The notes under the pieces are model-generated. The model was not told the origin of the DNA, did no database searches, and saw only the letters and a list, made by a program, of their open reading frames with translations. The translations under genes and the position numbers were made by a program. This document shows, piece by piece, positions 8,326 through 17,131 of a stretch of 64,000 nt of DNA. Source of the stretch: Streptomyces sp. R33 (GTDB taxonomy: Bacteria; Actinomycetota; Actinomycetes; Streptomycetales; Streptomycetaceae); the NCBI RefSeq assembly GCF_041200175.1, contig NZ_CP165727.1, positions 1,550,001 through 1,614,000 on the forward strand, read 5' to 3'. Within the stretch, counting starts at the first letter, position 1. Every line of letters starts with the position of its first letter.

Positions 8326-9175
8326 ACGTCTACCCATGGCGAAACCGGTTCCCCTGCAGACCAGCTCCTCCAGACTGTCCGCTATCTGGCTCGGGACACG
8401 AAGCCCCCACCAAGGCGATCAGGACGTCGCACGCGCCGTCAGGAACGTCTTCCCTCGCCAACCCGCGGCAGCCAGGATCAACCGTGAGCACCACCTGCTC
8501 ATCACCGACACCTTCGCCCAGCGAGGGATCACTCAGATCCTGGACCTCGGGTGTGGGTATCCGGCGAATGGCCAGCACGGAGCCGCCGATCCGCTCCTGT
8601 CCCAGAACACCCACGAGGTCGTGCAACGGCGCTGGCATGCCGCGTCCGTCACCTACGTCGACAACGACCCCGACGTCGTCAACGCCCGGCGCACCGAGAT
8701 CGCGGCCACCGCCAGTCAGACCCGCACTCGAACGCTCCTCGCAGACATCACGGACACGGTCGACCTCCTCGAGCAGCTCACGCGGGAAGCCGCGGTGACC
8801 CGAGACCGCCCGGTCGCCGTCCTTGCCCACGACGTCTTCCCGTGGATCCCGGACGACGACGCCATACGCCGCTGCGTCGCCTCCCTACGTGAGTGGCTGC
8901 CACCCGGCAGCGCCCTGTCCATCACGCATGCAACCGCTGACATGACCCCGACCTGGATCCAGCGGCTCACGGGCGTGTACGCCGAGGCAGGCCTCTCCTT
9001 CCGCCCCCGCGGCCACGGCTTCGCCACAGACCTGTTCGGGGACTGGGAGGACCTATACGGCGGTCCCGTGCGTGTCATCCCCACTGCGCGGCACCAGCCC
9101 GGCCACCACGAATCGAAAGCCCCCGACTTCCACTCCGCCGGCTACGCCGGAGTCGCCATCAAGCCCTCCGCCTAG
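8309..9175 (+). CDS. DUF574-type SAM-dependent methyltransferase
   Basis: About 288 residues, in the family of Streptomyces S-adenosylmethionine methyltransferases known as DUF574/Methyltransf_19. Motif I is ILDLGCGYPA; VTYVDNDPDVV supplies the acidic residue that binds the SAM ribose; RPVAVLAHDVFPWIPDD is the post-motif region. The frame is open from 8216; GTG 8309 has GAGAGG upstream and overlaps the previous gene by 17 bases. ATG 8336 is an alternative. Substrates of this family are mostly unknown. It is co-transcribed with the winged-helix gene in front. Confidence 0.85.
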   Translation: MSLADERLPMAKPVPLQTSSSRLSAIWLGTRSPHQGDQDVARAVRNVFPRQPAAARINREHHLLITDTFAQRGITQILDLGCGYPANGQHGAADPLLSQNTHEVVQRRWHAASVTYVDNDPDVVNARRTEIAATASQTRTRTLLADITDTVDLLEQLTREAAVTRDRPVAVLAHDVFPWIPDDDAIRRCVASLREWLPPGSALSITHATADMTPTWIQRLTGVYAEAGLSFRPRGHGFATDLFGDWEDLYGGPVRVIPTARHQPGHHESKAPDFHSAGYAGVAIKPSA

Positions 9176-9190
9176 AAGAAGACGACCACC

Positions 9191-9772
9191 ATGTACCTGA
9201 TGCAGCAGTTGACCAACGAGGACCGGGAGCCCGTCTCCCGTCTCATCCGTGACCGCCAGGACCACGACGAGAGAGAAGGCAGGCCCACCTGGGACGACGG
9301 CAGCGTCCTTCTCCGCCTCCTGTCCGCCCCCGACCCGGCTACCCAGCTCGTCGGTATGTGGGAGGACGAGCAGCTCGTTGCCGCCCTCGCTCTGCAGCAC
9401 GGCGACCCTGGCGGTGCCTGGACCGATGACGAGCGCGCCGAGCCCAGCTGGGCGCTCCGCCTGGTCCATACGCACCCGGAACACCGGCGCCTTGGGCGGC
9501 TGATCACGCTGTGGGCCGGCGACTACGCCGCCCGCCAGGACCAGCCACCCGCGTGGATCAGGTGCTCGGTCCGCGACATGAATGTCGCGTGGTACCTCGA
9601 AAGGACGTGTGGCTGGGCGGCCGTACGACGGCGCCAGGATCCGAGCGGAGTGCTCACCTGTCTTCAGCGCGCACCGGACCACATCGACCACTTCGACCTG
9701 ATGGTCGCCACGGGAACGGAGCTGTGGGCCGAAGGCACGCTGCGGCAGGTGAGCTCTGCCGCCGGCGAGTGA
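9191..9772 (+). CDS. GNAT-family N-acetyltransferase
   Basis: A 193-residue protein. WALRLVHTHPEHRRLGRLITLW contains the beta4-alpha3 acetyl-CoA pyrophosphate loop (HRRLGR, matching Q/RxxGxG/A), and IRCSVRDMNVAWYLERTCGW gives the typical C-terminal 'N...YyeR.GF' segment. It follows the methyltransferase by 15 bases, so probably belongs to the same transcript. The acceptor cannot be predicted. Confidence 0.75.
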   Translation: MYLMQQLTNEDREPVSRLIRDRQDHDEREGRPTWDDGSVLLRLLSAPDPATQLVGMWEDEQLVAALALQHGDPGGAWTDDERAEPSWALRLVHTHPEHRRLGRLITLWAGDYAARQDQPPAWIRCSVRDMNVAWYLERTCGWAAVRRRQDPSGVLTCLQRAPDHIDHFDLMVATGTELWAEGTLRQVSSAAGE

Positions 9773-9900
9773 GCGCCCGGGTGAATGCATCGGGTGGGAT
9801 TTGTGGTTTTCACGGCGGCGCACGAGGCGCCGTCTCTAGGCTCCAACAACACGACGGTGGGCAAGCTGCCTGCCACAGGCGAACTGGTGCGGGAGAGAAC

Positions 9901-10218
9901 GTGCTGCTCGAAGGCAAGCTGGTCCGGGACCGAATTCCGGAGATCATCCGCGAAGACGGATTTGAGCCCAAGGTCTACGTGGCGGAGCCGACGGAATACC
10001 GGGCCCGCCTCCACGCGAAGCTGACCGAGGAGGTCCGCGAAGTCCAGGAGGCGGACGCGACCACAGCCCCGGAGGAGCTCGCCGACGTAATGGAGGTCGT
10101 CTACGCCCTGGCCGCCGACTACGGCATCGACCAGCAGCAGCTGGAGAAGATCCGCCAGGACAAGGCCGACCAGCGCGGAGGCTTCGCCGACCGCATCGTC
10201 TGGACCGGCAACCGCTGA
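9901..10218 (+). CDS. MazG/phosphoribosyl-ATP pyrophosphohydrolase-like protein
   Basis: A 105-residue all-alpha protein. KLVRDRIPEIIRE at the N-terminus and KLTEEVREVQEA...EELADVMEVVYALA give the ExxE...ExxD metal-binding pattern of MazG-like nucleotide pyrophosphohydrolases. These enzymes remove non-canonical or excess nucleoside triphosphates. GTG 9901 is chosen because GGGAGAG lies just upstream, although the frame is open much further left. Its stop faces the stop of the minus-strand fusion gene 28 bases away. Confidence 0.85.
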   Translation: MLLEGKLVRDRIPEIIREDGFEPKVYVAEPTEYRARLHAKLTEEVREVQEADATTAPEELADVMEVVYALAADYGIDQQQLEKIRQDKADQRGGFADRIVWTGNR

Positions 10219-10246
10219 TCGAGCAGCCGCCGGCCCAGACCGGCAT

Positions 10247-11593
10247 CTAGCCCGCCACCCTGCCTAGCAGCACATAGCTCACCCCGGACAGCGAGAGCCT
10301 CGGCGCCGAATTCCCCGCGGGCGCAAGCCCTGCGTGCCGGCCAAGCAGCACCCCCTCCTCGGCGCTGATCCCGCGCTGGAAGGTCCCCTTGCCCTCGCTG
10401 GACCAGAAGCCGTCATGGTGTCGGGCCCAGCCCCCGGCGGCCGCCGCCTTCGTGATCTCCTCGGGTGAGCGAGTCACCACCAACACGTGCCCTCCAGGCC
10501 GTACGAACGATGCGGCGTCCTGGAGGGCACGAACGCGTTCCCAGGGGTTAGGCAACACGTTCAGGACAAACGCCTGGGTCACCAGGTCGTACCCGCCGCG
10601 CTCGGGCCGCGGCCACCCGAAGTCCGCATGAGGGTCGTAGCCGTCCGCTTCCAGCCCGGCGGACCGGTAGTGCGCCACGTCCGCTCCCCGTCCGCACCCG
10701 TGGTCCAGCAGCGTCGACACTCCGAGCGGGCCGGTCAGGGTGGCCGTCACGGCCCGGGCAGCAGGAGACGGGCCCTGGCGGCTCATGGCTGTCTTGTGCG
10801 GCTGGTAAGCCCGGTGCACACCGGGAGCCGGATCGGCACCGGTCAGCTCCCCGATCGAGAACAGGACGTCTTCCGGCGGATCCGCCGCGTCGGGCGTGAC
10901 CGGGAGATCGAGTAGCAGTGCGGAGTGGTCCGTGAACGCCCGCTCTCCGGTCCGCACCGTGCCGTCCGTGGTGACTGGGGTCTCGGGCGCCAGGTGGTCG
11001 CTGAGTAGGGCCAGATCGCACCGGAATCGGCTGAGCCGGCCGGAGAACGTGCGCTCGAAGGTGAACGTCGGGTCGCCCTCGCCCTTTGTGGTGTCCACCA
11101 GGCCAGCGGAGTCGAGCAGTTGCTCCAGGGCCTTGCGCTCGGCGTCGGCCGTGAAACCGCTGACTTCGTCGCCGTAGACGCCATCCTCCGGCCGGGGCGC
11201 CAGGTTGAAGTCCCCGCAGATCAGCAACGGCCGCCCTTTCTCGCCAGCGGCCATCGACGCGAGGTCGATGAGCTGAGACGCGCGCGCAGCGCTCGTGTAC
11301 GCGTCGAGATGGACCTGCACGACGGTAAGCCAGCCCAGCTCCAGGCGCTGGGCCCAATGCGTCGGCGCCGACACGACCGGCACGCGGACGTCCTCGCGCA
11401 CCCAGGCGGCGAGGTGGCCGTCGCCGCCGGCGAAGACGTAGCCCGGCAGAACCGGCGGCCGCCGGTCGGCCGGCTTGTACGGCTCCTGAGCAACGACGAC
11501 CGCAACATCGCGGGACCGCAGCCAGGCCGCGAGGCGGGCCCGGGCCCCGTCCGCGCCCAGGCGCTTGTTCAGGTTGATCGAGGCGAGCAGCAT
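10247..11593 (-). CDS. EEP-superfamily nuclease fused to a methyltransferase
   Basis: 448 residues with two domains. The first (1-235) is an endonuclease/exonuclease/phosphatase fold with its catalytic set in place: Asn in ASINLNK, Glu in VAQEPYK (about 36), GDFN in LLICGDFNLAP (about 125), and the terminal DH in FTDHSALLLDL (about 223). The second (about 265-448) has HKTAMSRQGPS, a SAM loop DHGCGRGAD, GYDPHADF and GTFQRG. These are the landmarks I associate with the putative methyltransferase found beside DNA phosphorothioation (dnd) genes. It lies 16 bases downstream of the LysR-type gene with a GAAGGAG ribosome site, so the two form an operon divergent from the desulfurase operon. Confidence 0.85.
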   Translation of the reverse strand: MLLASINLNKRLGADGARARLAAWLRSRDVAVVVAQEPYKPADRRPPVLPGYVFAGGDGHLAAWVREDVRVPVVSAPTHWAQRLELGWLTVVQVHLDAYTSAARASQLIDLASMAAGEKGRPLLICGDFNLAPRPEDGVYGDEVSGFTADAERKALEQLLDSAGLVDTTKGEGDPTFTFERTFSGRLSRFRCDLALLSDHLAPETPVTTDGTVRTGERAFTDHSALLLDLPVTPDAADPPEDVLFSIGELTGADPAPGVHRAYQPHKTAMSRQGPSPAARAVTATLTGPLGVSTLLDHGCGRGADVAHYRSAGLEADGYDPHADFGWPRPERGGYDLVTQAFVLNVLPNPWERVRALQDAASFVRPGGHVLVVTRSPEEITKAAAAGGWARHHDGFWSSEGKGTFQRGISAEEGVLLGRHAGLAPAGNSAPRLSLSGVSYVLLGRVAG

Positions 11594-11609
11594 GAAGGGC
11601 TCCTTCGGG

Positions 11610-12677
11610 TCACAGGGGCAGCGGCCGGCCGGAGGCGGCCTCTTCGCGGAAGGCCTCCCACAGGATGTTCAGCGGGTGGGAGGCGTCGTAGGAGTCCCGC
11701 TCACCCTTGCGCGCGAACACCCCGCTTACCAGCTCCAGCACGGGGTCGAAGTCGTCGGCGAATTCGACCAGGCGGAAGCCCTCGCCGCCGGGCAGCCGGC
11801 CTTGGACGGCGGCTTCGCCTATAGACCGGGCGCAGAGCATGCAGCCGTAGGTCATGCCGGACCGCAACAGTGCCAGTCCGTAGTAAATGTCGTCGATCTC
11901 GGCGACGATCTGCAGGTGCGCGCGAAAGTCCGGGCCGTACCAGTGCTCGACGAAGTCCGCGATCACCCCGCGGGAGGGGATGACCAGCGGGAGGTTGCGC
12001 AGCCGTTCCACGCCGACCTTCCGGGCCGGCAGTTCGCGCACGGGCAGGTTGGTCAGCAGGGCCAGGCCCTCACGGTGCCACTCCAAGAAGTCGTACTCCG
12101 GGGCGACGAGCCCGCCGTCGGCCGGCGCCGCCATCCCTCCGCAGAGCAGGTCCACCTGGTTGGAGTCCAGCCGCTGCCGGAAGTCGCGGGTGCGCACGTG
12201 GACCACCTTGAGCTCCACCTCGCGCTCCATGAACTCCGGCTCGATACGCTCCCACACCCGCCCGAGGAACCCCAGGGTGAACTCCGTCGTGCCCACGGTC
12301 AGCTGGCTGCCGAGCCGCCGGCGGGACGCCGCGATGCCCTGGAGCCAGTCGGAGAATGTGGCCCGGATGCGGTCGACGACCTCGAGCCCGGTCGGGGTGA
12401 ACAGCAGCTCGCGGCCCCGGCCCTGCTTGATCACGAGCAACTCTCCCGTGAGTGCCTGGAAGTTGCGGTTGAGGATGTCCAGCTGCTTCTGGACGCTGGA
12501 CTGCTCCCGCCCGAGGATCCGGGCTGCGGCCAGCGCGGTGCCCTCCTCGTGGACGACGACCAGCGTGCGCATCTGGTCCCAGGTCAGATCCAACAAGTGC
12601 GGTGAGCAGCCCAGCAGATCGCCTCTGAACCCCTCAGGTCCGGGCACGGTCAGCGGTCCGGACGGTAACGAGCTCAT
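11610..12677 (-). CDS. LysR-like transcriptional regulator
   Basis: A 355-residue protein. The HTH is in LTWDQMRTLVVVHEEGTALA...AARILGREQSSVQKQLDILN (about 29-75). The rest looks like a LysR substrate-binding domain (SQLTVGTTEFTLGFLGRVWE onward, hydrophobic residues near VDLLCGGMA). The frame continues to 12743, but ATG 12677 is preceded by GGGGAGGGAAGC, an excellent ribosome site. It is first in a two-gene minus-strand operon with the EEP-methyltransferase fusion and divergent from the dCTP-deaminase-like gene, so it most likely controls both directions. Confidence 0.8.
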   Translation of the reverse strand: MSSLPSGPLTVPGPEGFRGDLLGCSPHLLDLTWDQMRTLVVVHEEGTALAAARILGREQSSVQKQLDILNRNFQALTGELLVIKQGRGRELLFTPTGLEVVDRIRATFSDWLQGIAASRRRLGSQLTVGTTEFTLGFLGRVWERIEPEFMEREVELKVVHVRTRDFRQRLDSNQVDLLCGGMAAPADGGLVAPEYDFLEWHREGLALLTNLPVRELPARKVGVERLRNLPLVIPSRGVIADFVEHWYGPDFRAHLQIVAEIDDIYYGLALLRSGMTYGCMLCARSIGEAAVQGRLPGGEGFRLVEFADDFDPVLELVSGVFARKGERDSYDASHPLNILWEAFREEAASGRPLPL

Positions 12678-12728
12678 GCTTCCCTCCCCTGCGTGACGGC
12701 GGCGCCGCCAAGCACCCATAGCTTGCAC

Positions 12729-12742
12729 TGTCCGAGCGGACA
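12729..12742. promoter_or_regulatory. dyad operator TGTCCG-AG-CGGACA (site 1)
   Basis: A perfect 6+2+6 inverted repeat 52 bases upstream of the LysR-like start. A second, near-identical dyad lies 59 bp away (centre to centre) at 12788-12801. The pair lies in the only intergenic region shared by the two divergent operons, which is where a LysR-type protein would bind. Confidence 0.55.
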
Positions 12743-12787
12743 TGAGTAGTGGACTTCACCGCATTTCACGCCCAGAAAACCTCTAAA

Positions 12788-12801
12788 TGTTCGGTCGGAC
12801 A
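12788..12801. promoter_or_regulatory. dyad operator TGTTCG-GT-CGGACA (site 2)
   Basis: The second copy of the dyad, with one mismatch between its arms. It lies 97 bases upstream of the dCTP-deaminase-like start. Two spaced copies suggest cooperative binding, with one site for autoregulation and one for activation, by analogy with other LysR systems. Confidence 0.5.
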
Positions 12802-12897
12802 TGGAGACATGGCGAGCTAACCAAGGGAACATTTTCTCAGACGCCTTCGATCCGATGGCGCCCTTCCACTCCACTGCCTCACGCCCAGGGGTGCCCC

Positions 12898-13446
12898 ATG
12901 CTCTCAGCCGAGTCGATCAAGCACCTCGCCGAAACGGGAGGGGTGACCTGGCCCGGGGAACTCCGAGGCGACGGCCTGCTGCTGACGCTGGGCAACGTGA
13001 TCCAGCCCCTGCACGAACCCCGCTACGGCATCGTCGACCTGGCCGACCAGGCCAGCATCGACGCCCTCTACGGCGTGCAGATCGACAACTGGATCACCTA
13101 CAACCTCCGCCCCCAGCAAATGGTCATCGTCCCCGTCGCGCAGCCGCTCACCCTCGGCCCCGACGTGTACGGGGTGATCGGAGGCCTCAGCCACCTGGCC
13201 CGCGTCGGGCTGGCCGTCCACATCACCAGCCCGTACGTCCTGCCCGGCTGGTCCGGCCACCTGGCCCTGGAGCTCGTCAACCACGGCCCGGCCACCCTCC
13301 GCCTGCACGCGGACATGCCGGTCGCCCGCCTCCTCCTCCCCCGTGGCGGCGGCCCCGTCCCCTCCGCGCACCCCTTCTATGGCGACCCCACCCACCTGAA
13401 AAGCCGCTACGCCGACGAGTTCTTCGCCGGCCCGTCCGAGAGGTGA
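12898..13446 (+). CDS. dCTP deaminase/dUTPase-family protein
   Basis: A 182-residue protein with the dCTP deaminase fold signatures. LRPQQMVIVPVAQPLTLGPDVYG leads into GLSHLARVGLAVHITSPYVLPGWSGHLALELVN. The catalytic Glu of the family aligns with LALELVN (about 125). The substrate loop that is GRSSLARLG in E. coli Dcd reads GLSHLARVG here: the first Arg is Leu and the second Ser is His, while the later Arg is kept. The substrate may therefore not be dCTP. ATG 12898 is chosen over an upstream in-frame ATG because it follows AGGGG. It is the first gene of the four-gene plus-strand operon. Confidence 0.82.
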   Translation: MLSAESIKHLAETGGVTWPGELRGDGLLLTLGNVIQPLHEPRYGIVDLADQASIDALYGVQIDNWITYNLRPQQMVIVPVAQPLTLGPDVYGVIGGLSHLARVGLAVHITSPYVLPGWSGHLALELVNHGPATLRLHADMPVARLLLPRGGGPVPSAHPFYGDPTHLKSRYADEFFAGPSER

Positions 13447-13451
13447 GACCC

Positions 13452-14069
13452 ATGGACGACTGCCAGTTCTGCACCGAGTTCAACGAGCGAGCGCCCAAGA
13501 CCCGCATCATCACCGAGGCCGACGGCTGGGTGCTGCTGCCCACCATCGGCTGCCTCACCCCGGGCTACACCCTCTTCATGCCGCTGGAGCACCTCGACGC
13601 GGCCGCCGACTTCCCCGCCACCGACCTCCACAAGGTCGAGGTCGGCCTGGAGACGATGCGCGCCCTGGTCCAGAGCCACTTCGGGCCGGCCATCGTCGCC
13701 GAGCACGGCCCGCGGGACTGCGAGCGCGGCGCGTCGTGCTGCAGCCACGTCCACCTCCACATCATCCCCGTCAAGGACGCCGACGCCATCCTCACCGCGT
13801 ACGAGGAGGTCGGCGGCCCGGGCCGGCGGCTGGACTCCCTCACCGACCTCCCGGCCGCCGCGGAGAGCTCCTACCTCTATCTCTCGCCCCGCCCGGGCGA
13901 ACACCACTACTGGCCGGCCGACGGCCGCTTCCAGCGCCAGTTCGTCCGCCGCGTGGTCGCCGACCAGCTCGGCATTCCCGAGCAGTACGACTGGCGCGAC
14001 CACCCCTTCAGCGACCACCGGCAGCTCACGTTCGACACCCTGACCGCGGCCCTTGCCACCGGCGCCTGA
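13452..14069 (+). CDS. HIT-family nucleotide hydrolase/transferase
   Basis: A 205-residue protein. An N-terminal CQFC pair may hold zinc, and CSHVHLHIIPV (about 98-108) is the histidine-triad motif HxHxH with the catalytic central His. HIT proteins split nucleoside phosphoramidates, adenylates or dinucleotides. The C-terminal 70 residues (YLYLSPRPGEHHYWPADGR and FVRRVVADQLGIP) match the longer bacterial HIT-like proteins. It starts 5 bases after the previous stop and is certainly in the same operon. Confidence 0.85.
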   Translation: MDDCQFCTEFNERAPKTRIITEADGWVLLPTIGCLTPGYTLFMPLEHLDAAADFPATDLHKVEVGLETMRALVQSHFGPAIVAEHGPRDCERGASCCSHVHLHIIPVKDADAILTAYEEVGGPGRRLDSLTDLPAAAESSYLYLSPRPGEHHYWPADGRFQRQFVRRVVADQLGIPEQYDWRDHPFSDHRQLTFDTLTAALATGA

Positions 14070-14090
14070 CGACGCAGAGGGGGACACCCT

Positions 14091-15031
14091 GTGACCACTA
14101 CCCTGCCCCGCCCGCTCCACAGCCTCGGCCACCAGGAACTCGACCGCGCCGCGCGCGACCGCCGGTGGCCGAAGTGGGCCACCATGGCCGTCCTGCACAG
14201 CGTCGGCCTGCCCACACTCAACGCAACTCTCTTACGCCCCGGCCAGACCCCCACCGAGATCTGTACCGCTGCCCGCGTCCTCGCGGCCGCCCTCGACACC
14301 GACCGCCTGATGATCCGCTCCGACGGCGGCGTCGAACGCAAGCAGTACTACCGCGGCGGCAACACCTTCCCCGTCGCCGACATCGCCCAGCGCGCTGCAC
14401 CGCTCCTGGACGCCGGGCGCGCGGTCATCCTCGCCGGCCCCACCAACCGCTTCACCAACAAGCTCACCGTGATGGTCCGTATGGACCGCCCGGGCCCGGG
14501 CCAGCCGGGCACCTTCACCCTCGAAGGACTCGGCCCCGGCTACGACGTCGCCGACCTCACACGCGGTGAGCTCCCCCCGCAGGTCACCGCCCAGCTCAAC
14601 GACGTCGACTGGGACACCTACGGCACCCCCCGCTGGCACGAGTGGACCATCACCGGCGACCGGTGCCCCGGCGGCGAAGACGCCCGCCGACGGCGCCGCC
14701 TGGAGCGCCTCGCCTCCCAGACCCTCAGCGACGGCGGCCAGCTCTCCGGAACGCCTAGCGCCGAGAACGCCGAAGCCTGGCTCCGCGGACGCGGCTTCCT
14801 CCACCTCTTCGGCCCCCAGAGCCCCCAGCCGGCCATGATGCGCCGCGCGGGCAGGCTGTTTGAGGACTCCTTCGTCCTGACTCGCGCCCAGCCCAACCGC
14901 AACTGGCGCTGCCTGGGCACCGCCTTCAGCGTCTTCGCCGACGCGCGCACCGTCTACTGGGACCTCGTCGACGGCGAGCGCAAGTACGCTGCGGCTGCGG
15001 CCCCCACCCGCCGAGCGAAGGGAGCGGCCGC

Positions 15032-15035
<4 letters not shown>
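14091..15035 (+). CDS. uncharacterised protein, possible ATP-grasp/PEP-kinase-like fold
   Basis: A 314-residue protein from GTG 14091. VGLPTLNATLL and DRLMIRSDGGVERKQYYRGG resemble the Gly-rich and 'vRSs..eg' segments of ATP-grasp and PEP-synthase-type ATP-binding domains. EGLGPGYDVADLTRGELPP resembles a later conserved loop. This is pattern resemblance, not a firm family call. The gene carries a TTA leucine codon at 14232-14234, rare in Streptomyces and read by the bldA tRNA. Its last 4 bases overlap the desulfurase start (ATGA), so the two products are translationally coupled. Confidence 0.7.
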
Positions 15036-16213
<1,178 letters not shown>

Positions 16214-16392
16214 CCACCGCCTCCAAGCCGGCGCCACCACCGTTCCGGACCGTTTGGGGTCAGAGTTGCCCCCTTCGGCCGAGGATGTCAGAGATCGCAG
16301 CCCTCGCCCGAGCGCGCTGACCTCCGATCGGCAAGCCAGTCTGCCAGCCCCTGGCAAGGCAGGGAATGAGCCATGGGCCGGCCCGAAGTGGA

Positions 16393-16716
16393 TCAGTTGC
16401 CCGCGTCCTGCGTGCTGTCGGCGTAGCTGTTGAACACGTCGAGCTCGTCCTGCTCGAAACGGCGGATGCCACTCCGGATGGAGTCGTAGCCAGCCACGAC
16501 GGAGGTCGCGGTGGCGTAGACGCGCTCGTCGTCTTTCACCTCAAAGTGGAAGGTGAGGGAGACCCGCTTGACGTCGGTCACCCAGGCTTCGATGCGGACC
16601 GGGGTCTCCCAGGTCTCGAGCGGGTGCTTGTAGCGGATGGTCTGCTCGCGCAGGAGGAAGTTGCGGGCCAGGCGCTCGGCGGGGTCCTTGGGGACCAGCA
16701 TGCTGAACATGCGCAT
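16393..16716 (-). pseudogene. 5'-truncated hotdog-fold thioesterase
   Basis: A 107-residue frame that matches the C-terminal two thirds of 4HBT-type thioesterases: IRYKHPLETWETPVRIEAWV, SLTFHFEV, VYATATSVVAGYD and GIRRFEQDEL. The N-terminal catalytic segment with the usual 'D..GHVNN..Y' is missing. The frame is open upstream to about 16836 but that part shows no thioesterase similarity and lacks a good start. The whole 16214-17131 interval holds nothing else I can support. Confidence 0.6.
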
Positions 16717-17131
16717 GCGGACATGGTCAGCGCCGTCGCCCAGTACCTCTTGAAGGTTCGATGGAAGCAGCCCTACGCCACCATCCCCGAAGTCCCCCAG
16801 GTCTCGCGGCTCGCCGACATCGCCGTCCCGGACGGTAAATCGTCAAGGTGAAGCAGACGGCGTTCGAGTTCTGGACCCCCACTGCCGATCACACTGCGTA
16901 CCTCGAAGCGACATCGGGCGAACCGCCCGCCGTCATGCCGAGGCCACGTCAGGTACGGCGTGCTATGGAGGACGGCGACCCGACGTGCCGCATCCGGCCG
17001 CGGCCGCGCCGGACAACGAGACCGCGCCGCTCCCCTACATCCCGGCACCCCGCTCACCAGACTGGCGGCCAGGGAGGCGAATGGGGGACTTCGACAATCG
17101 AACGGCCCCCTCAGCAGGACGGCGCCGCCAC

